A DNA stretch of 64,000 bases from Streptomyces sp. PH10-H1 (GTDB lineage Bacteria > Actinomycetota > Actinomycetes > Streptomycetales > Streptomycetaceae): the NCBI RefSeq assembly GCF_030063355.1, contig NZ_JASISZ010000048.1:1-64000 (forward strand). Direction: 5' to 3'. The translations under genes were made by a program, and so were the position numbers. Under the pieces are notes generated by a model. That model worked only from the letters and a program-made list of their open reading frames with translations. It did no database searches and was not told the origin of the DNA. Below, in pieces: positions 9,426 to 17,505 of this stretch; position 1 is the first letter of the stretch, and every line of letters starts with the position of its first letter.

Positions 9426-9941
9426 ATGACCGAGATGGCACAGCGCAACATGTCCGAGCCCGACGGCCCGGATCCCGCGCGCGAAGGCAAGACCCTGGAG
9501 AAGGGCACGAGCGCGGGTGCCGGGGCGGCCGGCAAGCGGGCGCCGCTGGGTGATCCCGCGACCCGTGGCCGTACCACCATCGCCGACGGCGTGGTGGAGA
9601 AGATCGCCGGACTCGCCGCCCGTGATGTGCTGGGCGTGCACGCCATGGGCACCGGATTCGCCCGCACCTTCGGCGCCGTGCGCGACCGGGTGCCCGGCAG
9701 CAAGTCCGTCACCCGCGGTGTGAAGGCGGAGGTCGGGGAGGTGCAGACCGCACTCGACCTGGACATCGTCGTCGAGTACGGGGTGTCCATCGTCGATGTG
9801 GCGCGCGCGGTGCGGGAGAACGTCATCGCGGCGGTCGAGCGGATGACCGGCCTCGAGGTCGTCGAGGTCAATGTCGCGGTCGGCGATGTGAAGCTGCCCG
9901 ACGAGGACGACGAGGACGAGCGGGAGCAGAGGGTCCAGTGA
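9426..9941 (+). CDS. Asp23/Gls24 family envelope stress response protein
   Basis: This is a 171-residue protein with a polar N-terminal extension of about 45 residues, then the Asp23 domain (GRTTIADGVVEKIAGLAARDVLGVHAMG ... VEYGVSIVDVARAVRENVIAAVERMTGLEVVEVNVAV). In Gram-positive bacteria such proteins form a membrane-proximal meshwork tethered by the anchor protein AmaP. First gene of a tight run to 11810, which includes an AmaP-like protein. The intergenic space to 9290 must hold divergent promoters. It lacks a strong ribosome site (weak AAGGGA). Confidence 0.85.
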   Translation: MTEMAQRNMSEPDGPDPAREGKTLEKGTSAGAGAAGKRAPLGDPATRGRTTIADGVVEKIAGLAARDVLGVHAMGTGFARTFGAVRDRVPGSKSVTRGVKAEVGEVQTALDLDIVVEYGVSIVDVARAVRENVIAAVERMTGLEVVEVNVAVGDVKLPDEDDEDEREQRVQ

Positions 9942-10002
9942 CCGCGCGGACGGGTGATACGGCGAGCGGCGACAGCAGCGATACGGAGTTGGTGAGCGGA
10001 CG

Positions 10003-10185
10003 ATGACGATGGCTCTGGTCGGACTGGCTGTGGGAATGGCACTCGGCTTCGCCGGGTACTTCGGCGGGTTCGGTGCGTTCTTGCTGGTGGCGGCGCTGGG
10101 CGCGGTCGGGTTCGTGGCGGGGAAGTTTCTGGACGGCGATCTGGAGCCCGGGGAGTTCTTCCGCAGCCGTGACCGGCGGCGGTGA
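10003..10185 (+). CDS. Small integral membrane protein, DUF2273-like
   Basis: This is a 60-residue protein with two adjacent hydrophobic helices (ALVGLAVGMALGFAGYFGGF, FLLVAALGAVGFVAGKFLDGD) and a charged tail. DUF2273 proteins typically sit beside Asp23 and AmaP genes, as here. Its stop overlaps the GTG of the next gene by 4 bases (GTGA), so translation is coupled. It is probably a membrane partner of the Asp23 layer. Confidence 0.75.
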   Translation: MTMALVGLAVGMALGFAGYFGGFGAFLLVAALGAVGFVAGKFLDGDLEPGEFFRSRDRRR

Positions 10186-10556
10186 TGGCCGCTGCCGCCC
10201 CGGTCTCGTTGCCGGCCGCGGACCGCGGCGCCCTGAGGATCGCGGACCGGGTGGTGGCGAAGATCGCCGCGCGCGCCGCGCGTGAGGTGCTCGCGGAGGT
10301 TCCCGAGTCCGCGCTGGTGCCGCCGGAGCGCACCCCGCACGCGTCGGTCTCGGTGCACAAGGAGACCGCGCGGGTGCGGCTGTCGGTGGAACTGGGCTAT
10401 CCGGGCGACCTCGGCATGGTCTGCGGCTCGGTACGCCGTCATGTCGCGGACCGGGTACGGGCGTTGACGGGTATGGAGGTACCCGAGGTCGCCATCGAGA
10501 TCGAGCGGTTGCACTCCGCGGCGGCGCGGCACCAGGGAGAGGGGAGGGTCCTGTGA
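10182..10556 (+). CDS. Second Asp23/Gls24 family protein
   Basis: This is a 124-residue protein starting at GTG overlapping the previous stop. DRGALRIADRVVAKIAARAAREVL mirrors the first helix of the Asp23 fold, and VSVHKETARVRLSVELGYPGDLGMVCGSVRRHVADRVRALTGMEVPEVAIEIERL gives the strands and final helix. It is shorter than the first paralogue and lacks the acidic tail. It is part of the operon 9426-11810 and ends overlapping the next start. Confidence 0.8.
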   Translation: MMAAAAPVSLPAADRGALRIADRVVAKIAARAAREVLAEVPESALVPPERTPHASVSVHKETARVRLSVELGYPGDLGMVCGSVRRHVADRVRALTGMEVPEVAIEIERLHSAAARHQGEGRVL

Positions 10557-11206
10557 GCGAGGCAGCGGCAGCGCCCGATCCCGAGGGCACCACCCGGCGG
10601 CTGCCGGTGATCGGGCCCAATGAACAACCCGAGGGGTTCAACGAACAACCCGAGCCGCCCGTCGGGCGTGCGGGCCGCTTCTGGTCGGCGCGCCGGGTGC
10701 CCGCGGCGCTGACGGCGGCGGTGGTGCTGGGCGCCGCCGGGATGCTGCTCTACGACATCGCCGCGGTGCGCGCGGACCGCTCAGCGATGAGCTGGCGCCG
10801 CCGCCTGGCGCGGGAGTTGGCGACCCGCCCGCTGGACAACGCCCTGGTGACCGGCGCGGCCGCGGCCGCCGCGGTGATCGGCCTGTGGCTGATCGTGCTG
10901 GCCCTGACCCCCGGCGAGCGTTCCGTGCTGCCGATGCGCCGCAGCGTCGCGGGCGTGCGGGCCGGACTGGACCGGCACGCCGCCGAACTGATGCTCCGCG
11001 ACCGGGCGATGGAGGTCTCCGGCGTCCATACGGTGCGCGTGACCGTCGGCCGGCGCCGTATCACCGCCCGCGCCGCCTCGCACTTCCGGGACCTGACCGA
11101 GGTCCGCACCGACCTGGGCGCCGCGCTGGGACAGGGCATGGTGCAGCTGGGCCTGGCCCACCCGCCCCACCTGACCGTCCACGTGTACCGCGCCGAGAAG
11201 GGCTGA
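10553..11206 (+). CDS. DUF6286-like membrane protein of the Asp23 operon
   Basis: This is a 217-residue protein whose GTG start overlaps the preceding stop. It has a proline-rich cytoplasmic N-terminus and two membrane helices (VPAALTAAVVLGAAGMLLYDIAAV and LVTGAAAAAAVIGLWLIVLAL). A C-terminal cytoplasmic domain (DRAMEVSGVHTVRVTVGRRRITARAASHFRDLTEVRTDLG) resembles the strand-helix pattern of the AmaP/Asp23-interacting region. Probably anchors the Asp23 proteins at the membrane. Exact function unknown. Confidence 0.7.
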   Translation: MSEAAAAPDPEGTTRRLPVIGPNEQPEGFNEQPEPPVGRAGRFWSARRVPAALTAAVVLGAAGMLLYDIAAVRADRSAMSWRRRLARELATRPLDNALVTGAAAAAAVIGLWLIVLALTPGERSVLPMRRSVAGVRAGLDRHAAELMLRDRAMEVSGVHTVRVTVGRRRITARAASHFRDLTEVRTDLGAALGQGMVQLGLAHPPHLTVHVYRAEKG

Positions 11207-11213
11207 CCGGGAC

Positions 11214-11810
11214 ATGCGCGCCACACTGAACCGGATCCTGCTGGCGCTGGTCGGCCTGATCCTGCTGATCGCGGGCCTGGCCGTGCTGGTCGGCAGCCTG
11301 GACCTGCAACGCCGCTGGGGTTTCACGCTGCCCTCGTGGTGGCCCTTCACCGGCCCGAAGGACGTCCTGCTCACCGCCCGCGACCGTACCCGCTACCGCG
11401 GCGACGGCTGGTGGTGGCCGACCGTCCTGGGGGTGCTGGGCGCCGTGGTCCTGGCCGCCCTGTGGTGGCTGCTGGCCCAGTCGCGCAGCCACCGGCTGCG
11501 GCAGCTACGCATCGACAGCGGCGACGGACAGGGCGCGGTCCTGCGCGGCCGTGCCCTGGAGGACGTGCTCGTCGCAGAGACCCAGGAGCTGGACGGTGTG
11601 GATCGCGCCGATGCCATCCTCACCGGCACCCGCACCGCGCCCCGGGCCCGGCTCACCCTCGGCCTGGCCCCGCACGCCGCCCCGGACAGCGTCATCTCCC
11701 GCCTGGACACCGACATCCTGCAGCGGGCCGGCGCGTCGGCGGGACTCCCGCACCTCCCCGCCGAGGCACGGCTGCGTGCGGTCAAGCACCGCGCCACCCG
11801 AGTCAGCTGA
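11214..11810 (+). CDS. amaP: AmaP-like alkaline shock response membrane anchor
   Basis: This is a 198-residue protein with two membrane helices at the N-terminal half (NRILLALVGLILLIAGLAVLVGSL and VLGVLGAVVLAALWWLLAQSR) and a cytoplasmic C-terminal domain. That architecture matches AmaP, the protein that tethers Asp23 to the membrane in Staphylococcus. It is last in the five-gene run; the gap to the previous gene is 7 bases. Symbol given by architecture and context rather than close sequence identity. Confidence 0.65.
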   Translation: MRATLNRILLALVGLILLIAGLAVLVGSLDLQRRWGFTLPSWWPFTGPKDVLLTARDRTRYRGDGWWWPTVLGVLGAVVLAALWWLLAQSRSHRLRQLRIDSGDGQGAVLRGRALEDVLVAETQELDGVDRADAILTGTRTAPRARLTLGLAPHAAPDSVISRLDTDILQRAGASAGLPHLPAEARLRAVKHRATRVS

Positions 11811-11878
11811 TCAGCCGGCCGGACCGGGCGGCGGCTCCTGCGCAACCCCTCCGCGGCGCCGGTGTCCCGCCGCGCGGA

Positions 11879-12640
11879 TCAGAAGCCGTGCCGGGCGCCG
11901 CCGTCCACAGGCAGCATGACGCCGGTCAGATACGAGGCGGCGGGGGAGAGCAGGAAGGCCGCCGCCCGGCCGAACTCCTCCGGGGTGCCGTAGCGGCGCA
12001 GCGGGATCGTGGCGCTGTGCCGGGCACGGGCGGCCCCGGGGTCGCCCGTGAGCGTGTCGAGTTCGCTCACCCGTTCGGTGTCGATCCGGGCGGGCAGCAG
12101 CCCCACGACGCGGATACCGCGCGGGCCCAGCTCGTTGGCGAGGTTCTTGGCGAACCCGGCGAGGCCGGGCCGCAGGCCGTTGGAGATCGTCAGGCCCGAG
12201 ATCGGCTCGTACACCGACGAGGACAGCACGAAGCCGATCACGCCGCCCTCCCCGAGCACGGCCGCGGCGGCGTGCGCGAGCCGCACCGCACCGAGGAACA
12301 CCGTCTCGAAGGCGTCCCGCCACTGGTCGTCCGTGATGGTCTCCGCGAGGCCGACGGCCGGGCCGCCGACGCTGATCAGTACGCCGTCCAGCCGTCCGAA
12401 CCCGTCGCGCGCGGCGTCGATGAGCCGTTCCGGAGTGTCCGCGCCGGTGTTGTCCGCGGCCACGCCGAGCGCGTGTCCCCGGCCGCCCAGAGCGGCGGCC
12501 GCCGTGTCCGCCGACTCCTGCGCACGCCCGGAGACGACCACCTTCGCACCGTCGGCCGTCAGCTCGCGGGCGGCCGCCAGGCCCAGCCCGCGGGTCGCTC
12601 CGGTGAGGATGTACACCCGGTCCTTCAGTCCAAGATCCAT
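11879..12640 (-). CDS. Short-chain dehydrogenase/reductase (SDR)
   Basis: This is a 253-residue classical SDR. The TGATRGLG cofactor motif is at about 13-20, but the catalytic Tyr-x-x-x-Lys is not standard: the region reads VLSSSVYEPISGLTISNGLRPGLAG, so Tyr is present but the usual Lys is replaced (SNG). This resembles the divergent, possibly weakly active SDR branch. C-terminal YLTGVMLPVDGG is typical. The gene follows the GH15 gene by 4 bases on the same strand and is likely co-transcribed with it. Substrate unknown. Confidence 0.8.
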   Translation of the reverse strand: MDLGLKDRVYILTGATRGLGLAAARELTADGAKVVVSGRAQESADTAAAALGGRGHALGVAADNTGADTPERLIDAARDGFGRLDGVLISVGGPAVGLAETITDDQWRDAFETVFLGAVRLAHAAAAVLGEGGVIGFVLSSSVYEPISGLTISNGLRPGLAGFAKNLANELGPRGIRVVGLLPARIDTERVSELDTLTGDPGAARARHSATIPLRRYGTPEEFGRAAAFLLSPAASYLTGVMLPVDGGARHGF

Positions 12641-12644
12641 GACC

Positions 12645-14447
12645 TCATACTCTCCTGCCCGCCCCGGAAAGGGTCAGTGCGGTGTTGACGAGTGCGATGT
12701 GGCTGAAGGCCTGCGGGAAGTTGCCGAGTTGGCGGCGGGCGACCGGGTCCCACTCCTCGGCGAGCAGCCCGACATCGTTGCGCAGGCTCAGCAGCCGCCC
12801 GAACAGTTCGCGGGCCTCGCGGTCGCGACCGGTAGCGTGCAGCGCGTCGCACAGCCAGAACGAGCAGGCCAGGAAGGCGCCTTCCCGGCCGGGCAGGCCG
12901 TCCACGGTCCTCTCGCCGAGGCTGTAGCTGTCGGGGGTGTAGCGGCGGACGAATCCGCCGTGGTCCAGCTCCCGGCGCACCGCGTCGACGGTACCGATCA
13001 CCCGCGGATCCGAGGCGGGCAGGAAGCCGACCTGGGGGATGAGCAGCGTCGCCGCGTCGAGCTGGGTGGAGCCGTAGGACTGCGTGAAGGTGCCGCGCGC
13101 GTCGTCGTAGCCGCGCTTGCACACCTCCAGGTGCACCTGGGCGCGCATCGCCCGCCAGGCGTTCAGGTCGCCCTTCCGCTTCGGCTGAGCCTCCAGGGTG
13201 CGCACCGCGCGGTCCGCGGCGACCCACGCCATCACCTTGGAGTGCACGAAGTGCCGGCGCGGCCCGCGCACCTCCCACAGGCCCTCGTCCGGCTCGCGCC
13301 AGTTGGACTCCAGGAAGTCCATCAGGGCGCGCTGCAGATTCCAGGCGTGCTGCTGGTCGGGCAGCCCGCTGGTCCGCGCCAGGTAGAGCGAGTCGAGCAC
13401 CTCGCCGTACACGTCGAGCTGCAGCTGCCCGACGGCGGCGTTGCCGATCCGGACCGGGGCGGACGCCTCGTACCCCTCCAGCCACGGCACCTCGTACTCG
13501 GGCAGCCGCCGCTCGCCCGAGATCCCGTACATGATCTGCAGGTCGGCGGGGTCGCCGGCGACCGCGCGCAGCAGCCAGTCCCGCCACTTCGCGGCCTCTT
13601 CGAGATAGCCGCTGGACACCAGCGCGTTGAGGGTCAGCGTGGCGTCGCGGAGCCAGCAGTAGCGGTAGTCCCAGTTGCGCACACCGCCGATCTCCTCCGG
13701 CAGCGAGGTGGTGACGGCCGCGGCGATACCGCCGGTCGGCGCGAAGGTGAGCGCCTTGAGTGTGATGAGGGAGCGCAGCACGGCCTCGCGCCAGGGGCCG
13801 TCGTAGGTGCACTGCGCCGACCACTTCTCCCAGTCCTCGATGCCGTGCGCCAGCGCCTCGTACGGGTCGACGCGGCGCGGCCGGATCTCGTGCGACGGGT
13901 GCCAGGTGAGGACGAAGGCGACGCTCTCGCCCGCGGAGACGGCGAAGTCGGCGTAGGTGCAGAAGTCCTTGCCGTACATCGGCAGCTGCGGCGGATAGCT
14001 GCGCAGCCAGACGGAGTCGGGTCCCGCCACCGCGATCCGGTGGCCCTCGGCGCGGCGCATCCAGGGCACGACGCTGCCGTAGTCGAAGCGCAGCCGCAGC
14101 TCGCTGTGCATCTCCACCCGGCCCGAGATGCCCTCCACGATCCGCATGACATCGGGCGCGCGGTCGCGCTGCGGCATGAAGTCGATGACCTTGACCGTGC
14201 CGGTGGCCGTCTCCCAGAACGTCTCCAGTACCAGGGTGTCGCCGCGGTAGGCGCGGCGGCTGCACTGGTCGGCCCCGGCCGGAGCGATCCGCCACTGGCC
14301 GTTTTCCTCATTGCCGAGCAGCGCCGCGAAGCAGGCGGCGGAATCGAAGCGGGGCAGGCAGAGCCAGTCGATGGAGCCGTCCTTGGAGACCAGCGCCGCG
14401 GTCTGCAGATCGCCGATGAGCGCGTAGTCCTCGATGAGTCCTGGCAC
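12645..14447 (-). CDS. Glycoside hydrolase family 15 protein (trehalase/glucoamylase-type)
   Basis: This is a 600-residue protein starting at GTG with AAAGGCGGC upstream. The N-terminal beta-sandwich domain begins IEDYALIGDLQTAALVSKDGSIDWLCLPRFDSAACFAALLG. The (alpha/alpha)6 barrel follows, with motifs VRNWDYRYCWLRDATLTLNAL (catalytic-region Trp/Arg/Asp) and FLACSFWLCDALHATGRDREA. In actinobacteria this family includes trehalases, which hydrolyse the storage and stress sugar trehalose; glucoamylase activity on other alpha-glucans is the alternative. There is no signal peptide, so it is cytoplasmic. Co-transcribed with the downstream SDR. Confidence 0.85.
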   Translation of the reverse strand: MPGLIEDYALIGDLQTAALVSKDGSIDWLCLPRFDSAACFAALLGNEENGQWRIAPAGADQCSRRAYRGDTLVLETFWETATGTVKVIDFMPQRDRAPDVMRIVEGISGRVEMHSELRLRFDYGSVVPWMRRAEGHRIAVAGPDSVWLRSYPPQLPMYGKDFCTYADFAVSAGESVAFVLTWHPSHEIRPRRVDPYEALAHGIEDWEKWSAQCTYDGPWREAVLRSLITLKALTFAPTGGIAAAVTTSLPEEIGGVRNWDYRYCWLRDATLTLNALVSSGYLEEAAKWRDWLLRAVAGDPADLQIMYGISGERRLPEYEVPWLEGYEASAPVRIGNAAVGQLQLDVYGEVLDSLYLARTSGLPDQQHAWNLQRALMDFLESNWREPDEGLWEVRGPRRHFVHSKVMAWVAADRAVRTLEAQPKRKGDLNAWRAMRAQVHLEVCKRGYDDARGTFTQSYGSTQLDAATLLIPQVGFLPASDPRVIGTVDAVRRELDHGGFVRRYTPDSYSLGERTVDGLPGREGAFLACSFWLCDALHATGRDREARELFGRLLSLRNDVGLLAEEWDPVARRQLGNFPQAFSHIALVNTALTLSGAGRRV

Positions 14448-14496
14448 GGTGCCGCCTTTCGTCTGCGCTCCTGTCGGTAGCGTGCCGGGGGCGGCG

Positions 14497-15288
14497 TTAC
14501 ACCGCGACCGGAACGCTCTTCCGGGACTGCTGCCCCGCGATCCGCTCCTTGCGCTCGCGCCGCACCAGAATGACCCAGCCGACCGGGACCATCGCGGAGA
14601 ACAGCCACCACTGGACCGCGTACGCCATGTGCGGGCCGATGCTGGAGTCGTCGGGCTGCGGGATCAGTTCCGGCTGCGTGCCCGAGGGCTTGGGGGAGGT
14701 GGTGGCCAGTTCGAGGTAGCCGCCGAGGAGCGGCTGCGGGCTGGTCCCCGCCAGGTCGGCGGCGTTGATGAGCATGATCATGCGGTCGGGCAGACCGCTC
14801 TTGTTCCTGATCCCGGTGGACGAGCTGGTCTCGTCCGGGCGGAGCCGTCCGGTGACGGTGATCTCGCCGGACTCGGCGGCCGGGATCTTCGGCAGTGCGG
14901 TGAGACCGCCGCCGGCGTCGATCCAGCCCCGGTTGACCAGCACCGCCCGGCCGTCGTCCAGCACCAGCGGGGTGATGACGTGATAGCCGTTCTTCTGGCC
15001 GTCGGCGGCGGTGCGCTGGCGGGCGACCACCTCGTGCGCGGTGTCGTAGTGACCCGTCGCGCTGACCGACCGGTACAGGTCCCGCCGCGGCACGGCCTTG
15101 CCCGGCGCGGCGAGCCGCTCGACGGGGACGGCGGCGGCTTCGACGTTCTGACTGATCAGATGGTTGTTCGCCACCCGGCGCTCGTGGCGGTGCAGCTGCC
15201 AGTAGCCCAGCTTGACCATCGTGGGAATCATGACCAGCCCGAGCAGGGTGAGGATCACCCACTGGCGGGACAGCAGAAAGCGGTACAC
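14497..15288 (-). CDS. SURF1 family cytochrome c oxidase assembly protein
   Basis: This is a 263-residue protein starting at GTG. It has two membrane helices near the ends (QWVILTLLGLVMIPTMVKLGYWQL and AYAVQWWLFSAMVPVGWVILVRRER) enclosing an extracytoplasmic domain. GYHVITPLVLDDGRAVLVNRGWID is the SURF1 signature. SURF1 proteins assist heme insertion and assembly of heme-copper oxidases. The gene stands alone and the window shows no cta genes next to it. Confidence 0.9.
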   Translation of the reverse strand: MYRFLLSRQWVILTLLGLVMIPTMVKLGYWQLHRHERRVANNHLISQNVEAAAVPVERLAAPGKAVPRRDLYRSVSATGHYDTAHEVVARQRTAADGQKNGYHVITPLVLDDGRAVLVNRGWIDAGGGLTALPKIPAAESGEITVTGRLRPDETSSSTGIRNKSGLPDRMIMLINAADLAGTSPQPLLGGYLELATTSPKPSGTQPELIPQPDDSSIGPHMAYAVQWWLFSAMVPVGWVILVRRERKERIAGQQSRKSVPVAV

Positions 15289-15345
15289 CCCACGACGGTA
15301 CTCGGTCGTGGGGTGCCCGTCGGTAGGGGGTCGACGGGGGACGGA

Positions 15346-15597
15346 TCAGGCGGTGGGGAGGGAGCCGACGCGGTCGACGATGCCGTGGGCGCCGTCGGCC
15401 TTGGCGCAGTGCGCGCCGCAGTACCAGCGGCCGTCGGCCTCGACGCCGTGGCCGACGATCCGCACCCGGCAGTGCTCACAGATGGGCGCCATGCGGTGGA
15501 TGGCGCATTCGAAACTGTCGAAGACGTGCACCGCCCCCTGGGCGTGCACCTCGAAGCTCATGATGTAGTCGTTTCCGCACACTTCACAACGGGCCAT
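15346..15597 (-). CDS. Small cysteine-rich (zinc-ribbon-like) hypothetical protein
   Basis: This is an 83-residue protein with two metal-binding-type pairs: MARCEVCGNDY (CxxC) and ICEHCRVRI (CxxC). A further Cys/His set lies in FECAIHR and YCGAHCAK. Two zinc ribbons or one bipartite zinc fold are plausible. The frame is open 36 bases further upstream, but MARCEVCG is the natural start, though its ribosome site is weak. It is commonly seen in Streptomyces as a conserved protein without known role. It lies between SURF1 and an exonuclease on the same strand. Confidence 0.7.
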   Translation of the reverse strand: MARCEVCGNDYIMSFEVHAQGAVHVFDSFECAIHRMAPICEHCRVRIVGHGVEADGRWYCGAHCAKADGAHGIVDRVGSLPTA

Positions 15598-15688
15598 AGG
15601 GCCCAGATTGCGCGGCGCGGCGGCGGCAGGCAACAGGTGGCCGGGCGCGTCGCCGCCGCGCCACTCGATCAGCCGTGTACCCCGTCGA

Positions 15689-16720
15689 TCAGCCGTGTAC
15701 CCCCGGCGCGGGGGTCACCGCCTTGAGGAGTTCCGCGAAGCGCTGCTCGTCGATGACGGGGGTGCCGACCTCGCGGGCCTTGACGGCCTTGCTGGTGGGT
15801 GAGTCCGGGTCATTGGTGACGAGCAGGCTGGTGAGCCGGCTGACGCTGGACGCGACATGCAGTCCCGCGTCGGTGGCGCGGTCCTCCAGCAGCTCGCGGT
15901 CGATGCCGGTGTCACCGGAGAACGCGACCCGCATGCCCTGCATCAGCGGGCCGTCGGGGGCCATCCGGCCGGGGTTGGGGTACGGGCAGGAGGGGCGCTT
16001 GCGCGCCGGGCGCCAGCTGCTGGGACGGTACGAGGAGCCGGAGGAGCCGTAGTACCCGGAGGGATCCGGGGACGGCGCGGGACGGGCCGCCGGCACACCG
16101 CCGTCGGCCCATTCGGTGAGCGGCCGGCAGGCGTGCAGCGGCAGCGGCAGTCCGGCGGCCGCCGCCAGGTGGAGGCTGGGGCGGAACGCCTCGGCGAGCA
16201 CCCGCGCGTCGTCCAGGGCATGGTGGGCGCGCTGCTGGACGACGCCGTAGTGCGCGGCGAGGGACTCCAGTCTGTGGTTGGCCAGCGGCAGCCGGAGCTC
16301 CTTGGCCAGCACGATCGTGCACAGCCGCTGCTCGACGGGGGCGGTGGACTGCGCCCGCGCGTACTCGCGGGCCAGCATCGACCAGTCGAAGACCGCGTTG
16401 TGGGCGACGAGGACCCGGCCGGCCAGCCGCTCGGCCAGTTCCTCGGCGATCTCCGGGAAGAGCGGGGCGTCGGCGAGCATCGCGCTGGTCAGTCCGTGGA
16501 TCCACACCGGGCCCGGATCGCGCAGCGGATTGACAGGTGAGTACCAGTGGTCCTGGACCTCGCCCCGGGCGTCAAGCCGGTAGACGGCGGCGGACACTAT
16601 CCGGTCGTCCCGGCCGAGACCGGTGGTCTCGACGTCCACCACGGCATATCCGTCCGGGTAGGCGGCGGGCCACGGGGACGGGGAGACGGTCGGCTCGGTG
16701 CGGTTGTCCAGCATGGTCAT
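15689..16720 (-). CDS. DEDDh 3'-5' exonuclease with C-terminal BRCT domain
   Basis: This is a 343-residue protein. The exonuclease domain has AVVDVETTGLG (Exo I, D-x-E), LVAHNAVFDWSML (Exo II) and HHALDDARV (Exo III His/Asp), the DnaQ-like DEDDh set. A linker with a Ser/Tyr-rich stretch (SGYYGSSGSSYRPSSW) follows. Residues about 250-340 (GMRVAFSGDTGIDRELLEDRATDAG... SLLVTNDPDSPTSKAVKAREVGTPVIDE) are a BRCT domain. Start ATG at 16720, with a second ATG at 16714; neither has a clear ribosome site. Probably DNA repair or proofreading in trans. Confidence 0.85.
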   Translation of the reverse strand: MTMLDNRTEPTVSPSPWPAAYPDGYAVVDVETTGLGRDDRIVSAAVYRLDARGEVQDHWYSPVNPLRDPGPVWIHGLTSAMLADAPLFPEIAEELAERLAGRVLVAHNAVFDWSMLAREYARAQSTAPVEQRLCTIVLAKELRLPLANHRLESLAAHYGVVQQRAHHALDDARVLAEAFRPSLHLAAAAGLPLPLHACRPLTEWADGGVPAARPAPSPDPSGYYGSSGSSYRPSSWRPARKRPSCPYPNPGRMAPDGPLMQGMRVAFSGDTGIDRELLEDRATDAGLHVASSVSRLTSLLVTNDPDSPTSKAVKAREVGTPVIDEQRFAELLKAVTPAPGVHG

Positions 16721-16745
16721 TGAGAATAAGGGGCGCCACGGACAC

Positions 16746-17363
16746 TCAGGTACGCAGCAGCGAGTCGACCAGGGCGCGCGTGGTGGTGGTGAAGAGGCGT
16801 TCGGGGTCGGGCGGGGCGGCCAGCGCGCGTGCCAGCGCCGGGTCGTGGCCCGCCGCGGCGGTGTCCCACAGGTCCTGCTCCGCGGGGACCTGGACGGGGG
16901 AACGCTCGCGGTTGCGCTCGACCAGGACGAAGCCGATGACATGGAACTCGATCGCCCGCAGCGCCTCGGCGGCCCGGGGGCCGCGCAGCCCGGCGGAGTG
17001 CAGCTCGTGCACCAGCGCCTGCTGGGCCGGGAGGAACATCAGCTCGGTGAGGCCGCGTTCGTGCACCATCGCGATCAGATGCGGCCGGTCGCGCAGCATC
17101 ACCCGCTGGGCGCGGGCGATGGACACCACCCGGTCGCGCGGGCCGCGGCCGGTCGGCGCGATGGCGCCCATCTCCCGCACGGTGCGGGCCACCAGCTCAT
17201 CCAGCAGCGACTCGCGGTTGCCCACGTGCCAGTAGATCGAGGTGACCGCGGTGCCGAGTTCCGCGGCGAGTTTGCGCATGGTCAGTGCCTCGGGGCCGAG
17301 CTGCCGGACAAGCGCGGCAGCGGCGTCGAGTACGTCGTCGCGGGTCAGGGCGGTGCGCGGCAT
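16746..17363 (-). CDS. TetR family transcriptional regulator
   Basis: This is a 205-residue protein. The N-terminal TetR helix-turn-helix is LTRDDVLDAAAALVRQLGPEALTMRKLAAELGTAVTSIYWHVGNRESLLDELV. The C-terminal domain is the ligand and dimer part. It is transcribed divergently from the ADC/SDR/amidohydrolase genes. The palindrome TGTAAC-N3-GTTACA between them (17415-17429) is the probable operator, so it likely represses that operon and perhaps itself. The inducer is unknown, presumably the substrate of the pathway. Confidence 0.88.
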   Translation of the reverse strand: MPRTALTRDDVLDAAAALVRQLGPEALTMRKLAAELGTAVTSIYWHVGNRESLLDELVARTVREMGAIAPTGRGPRDRVVSIARAQRVMLRDRPHLIAMVHERGLTELMFLPAQQALVHELHSAGLRGPRAAEALRAIEFHVIGFVLVERNRERSPVQVPAEQDLWDTAAAGHDPALARALAAPPDPERLFTTTTRALVDSLLRT

Positions 17364-17414
17364 GGTGCTCCCATTGTGGACCGTGCACGCCTATTTACCC
17401 TTCGAGCGTGTCGG

Positions 17415-17429
17415 TGTAACTGTGTTACA
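17415..17429. promoter_or_regulatory. Palindromic TetR operator candidate
   Basis: TGTAAC-TGT-GTTACA is a perfect 6-3-6 palindrome about 50 bases from the TetR start and 90 from the divergent operon start. It is AT-rich relative to its surroundings. The size and position fit a TetR-family site. Confidence 0.6.
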
Positions 17430-17505
17430 GAGCTCGTCCCGAATCTCTCATGACTGACACGCACGACCGGCACGCATGACTGACATGAACGAAGGGCGGC
17501 ACGAC

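Noticed and set aside
8430..10532. 700-residue minus-strand frame joining the divergent Asp23-like gene to sequence opposite the Asp23 operon
   Set aside because: Only the part from GTG 9290 has a ribosome site and sensible protein; the rest is antisense to well-supported Asp23 genes.
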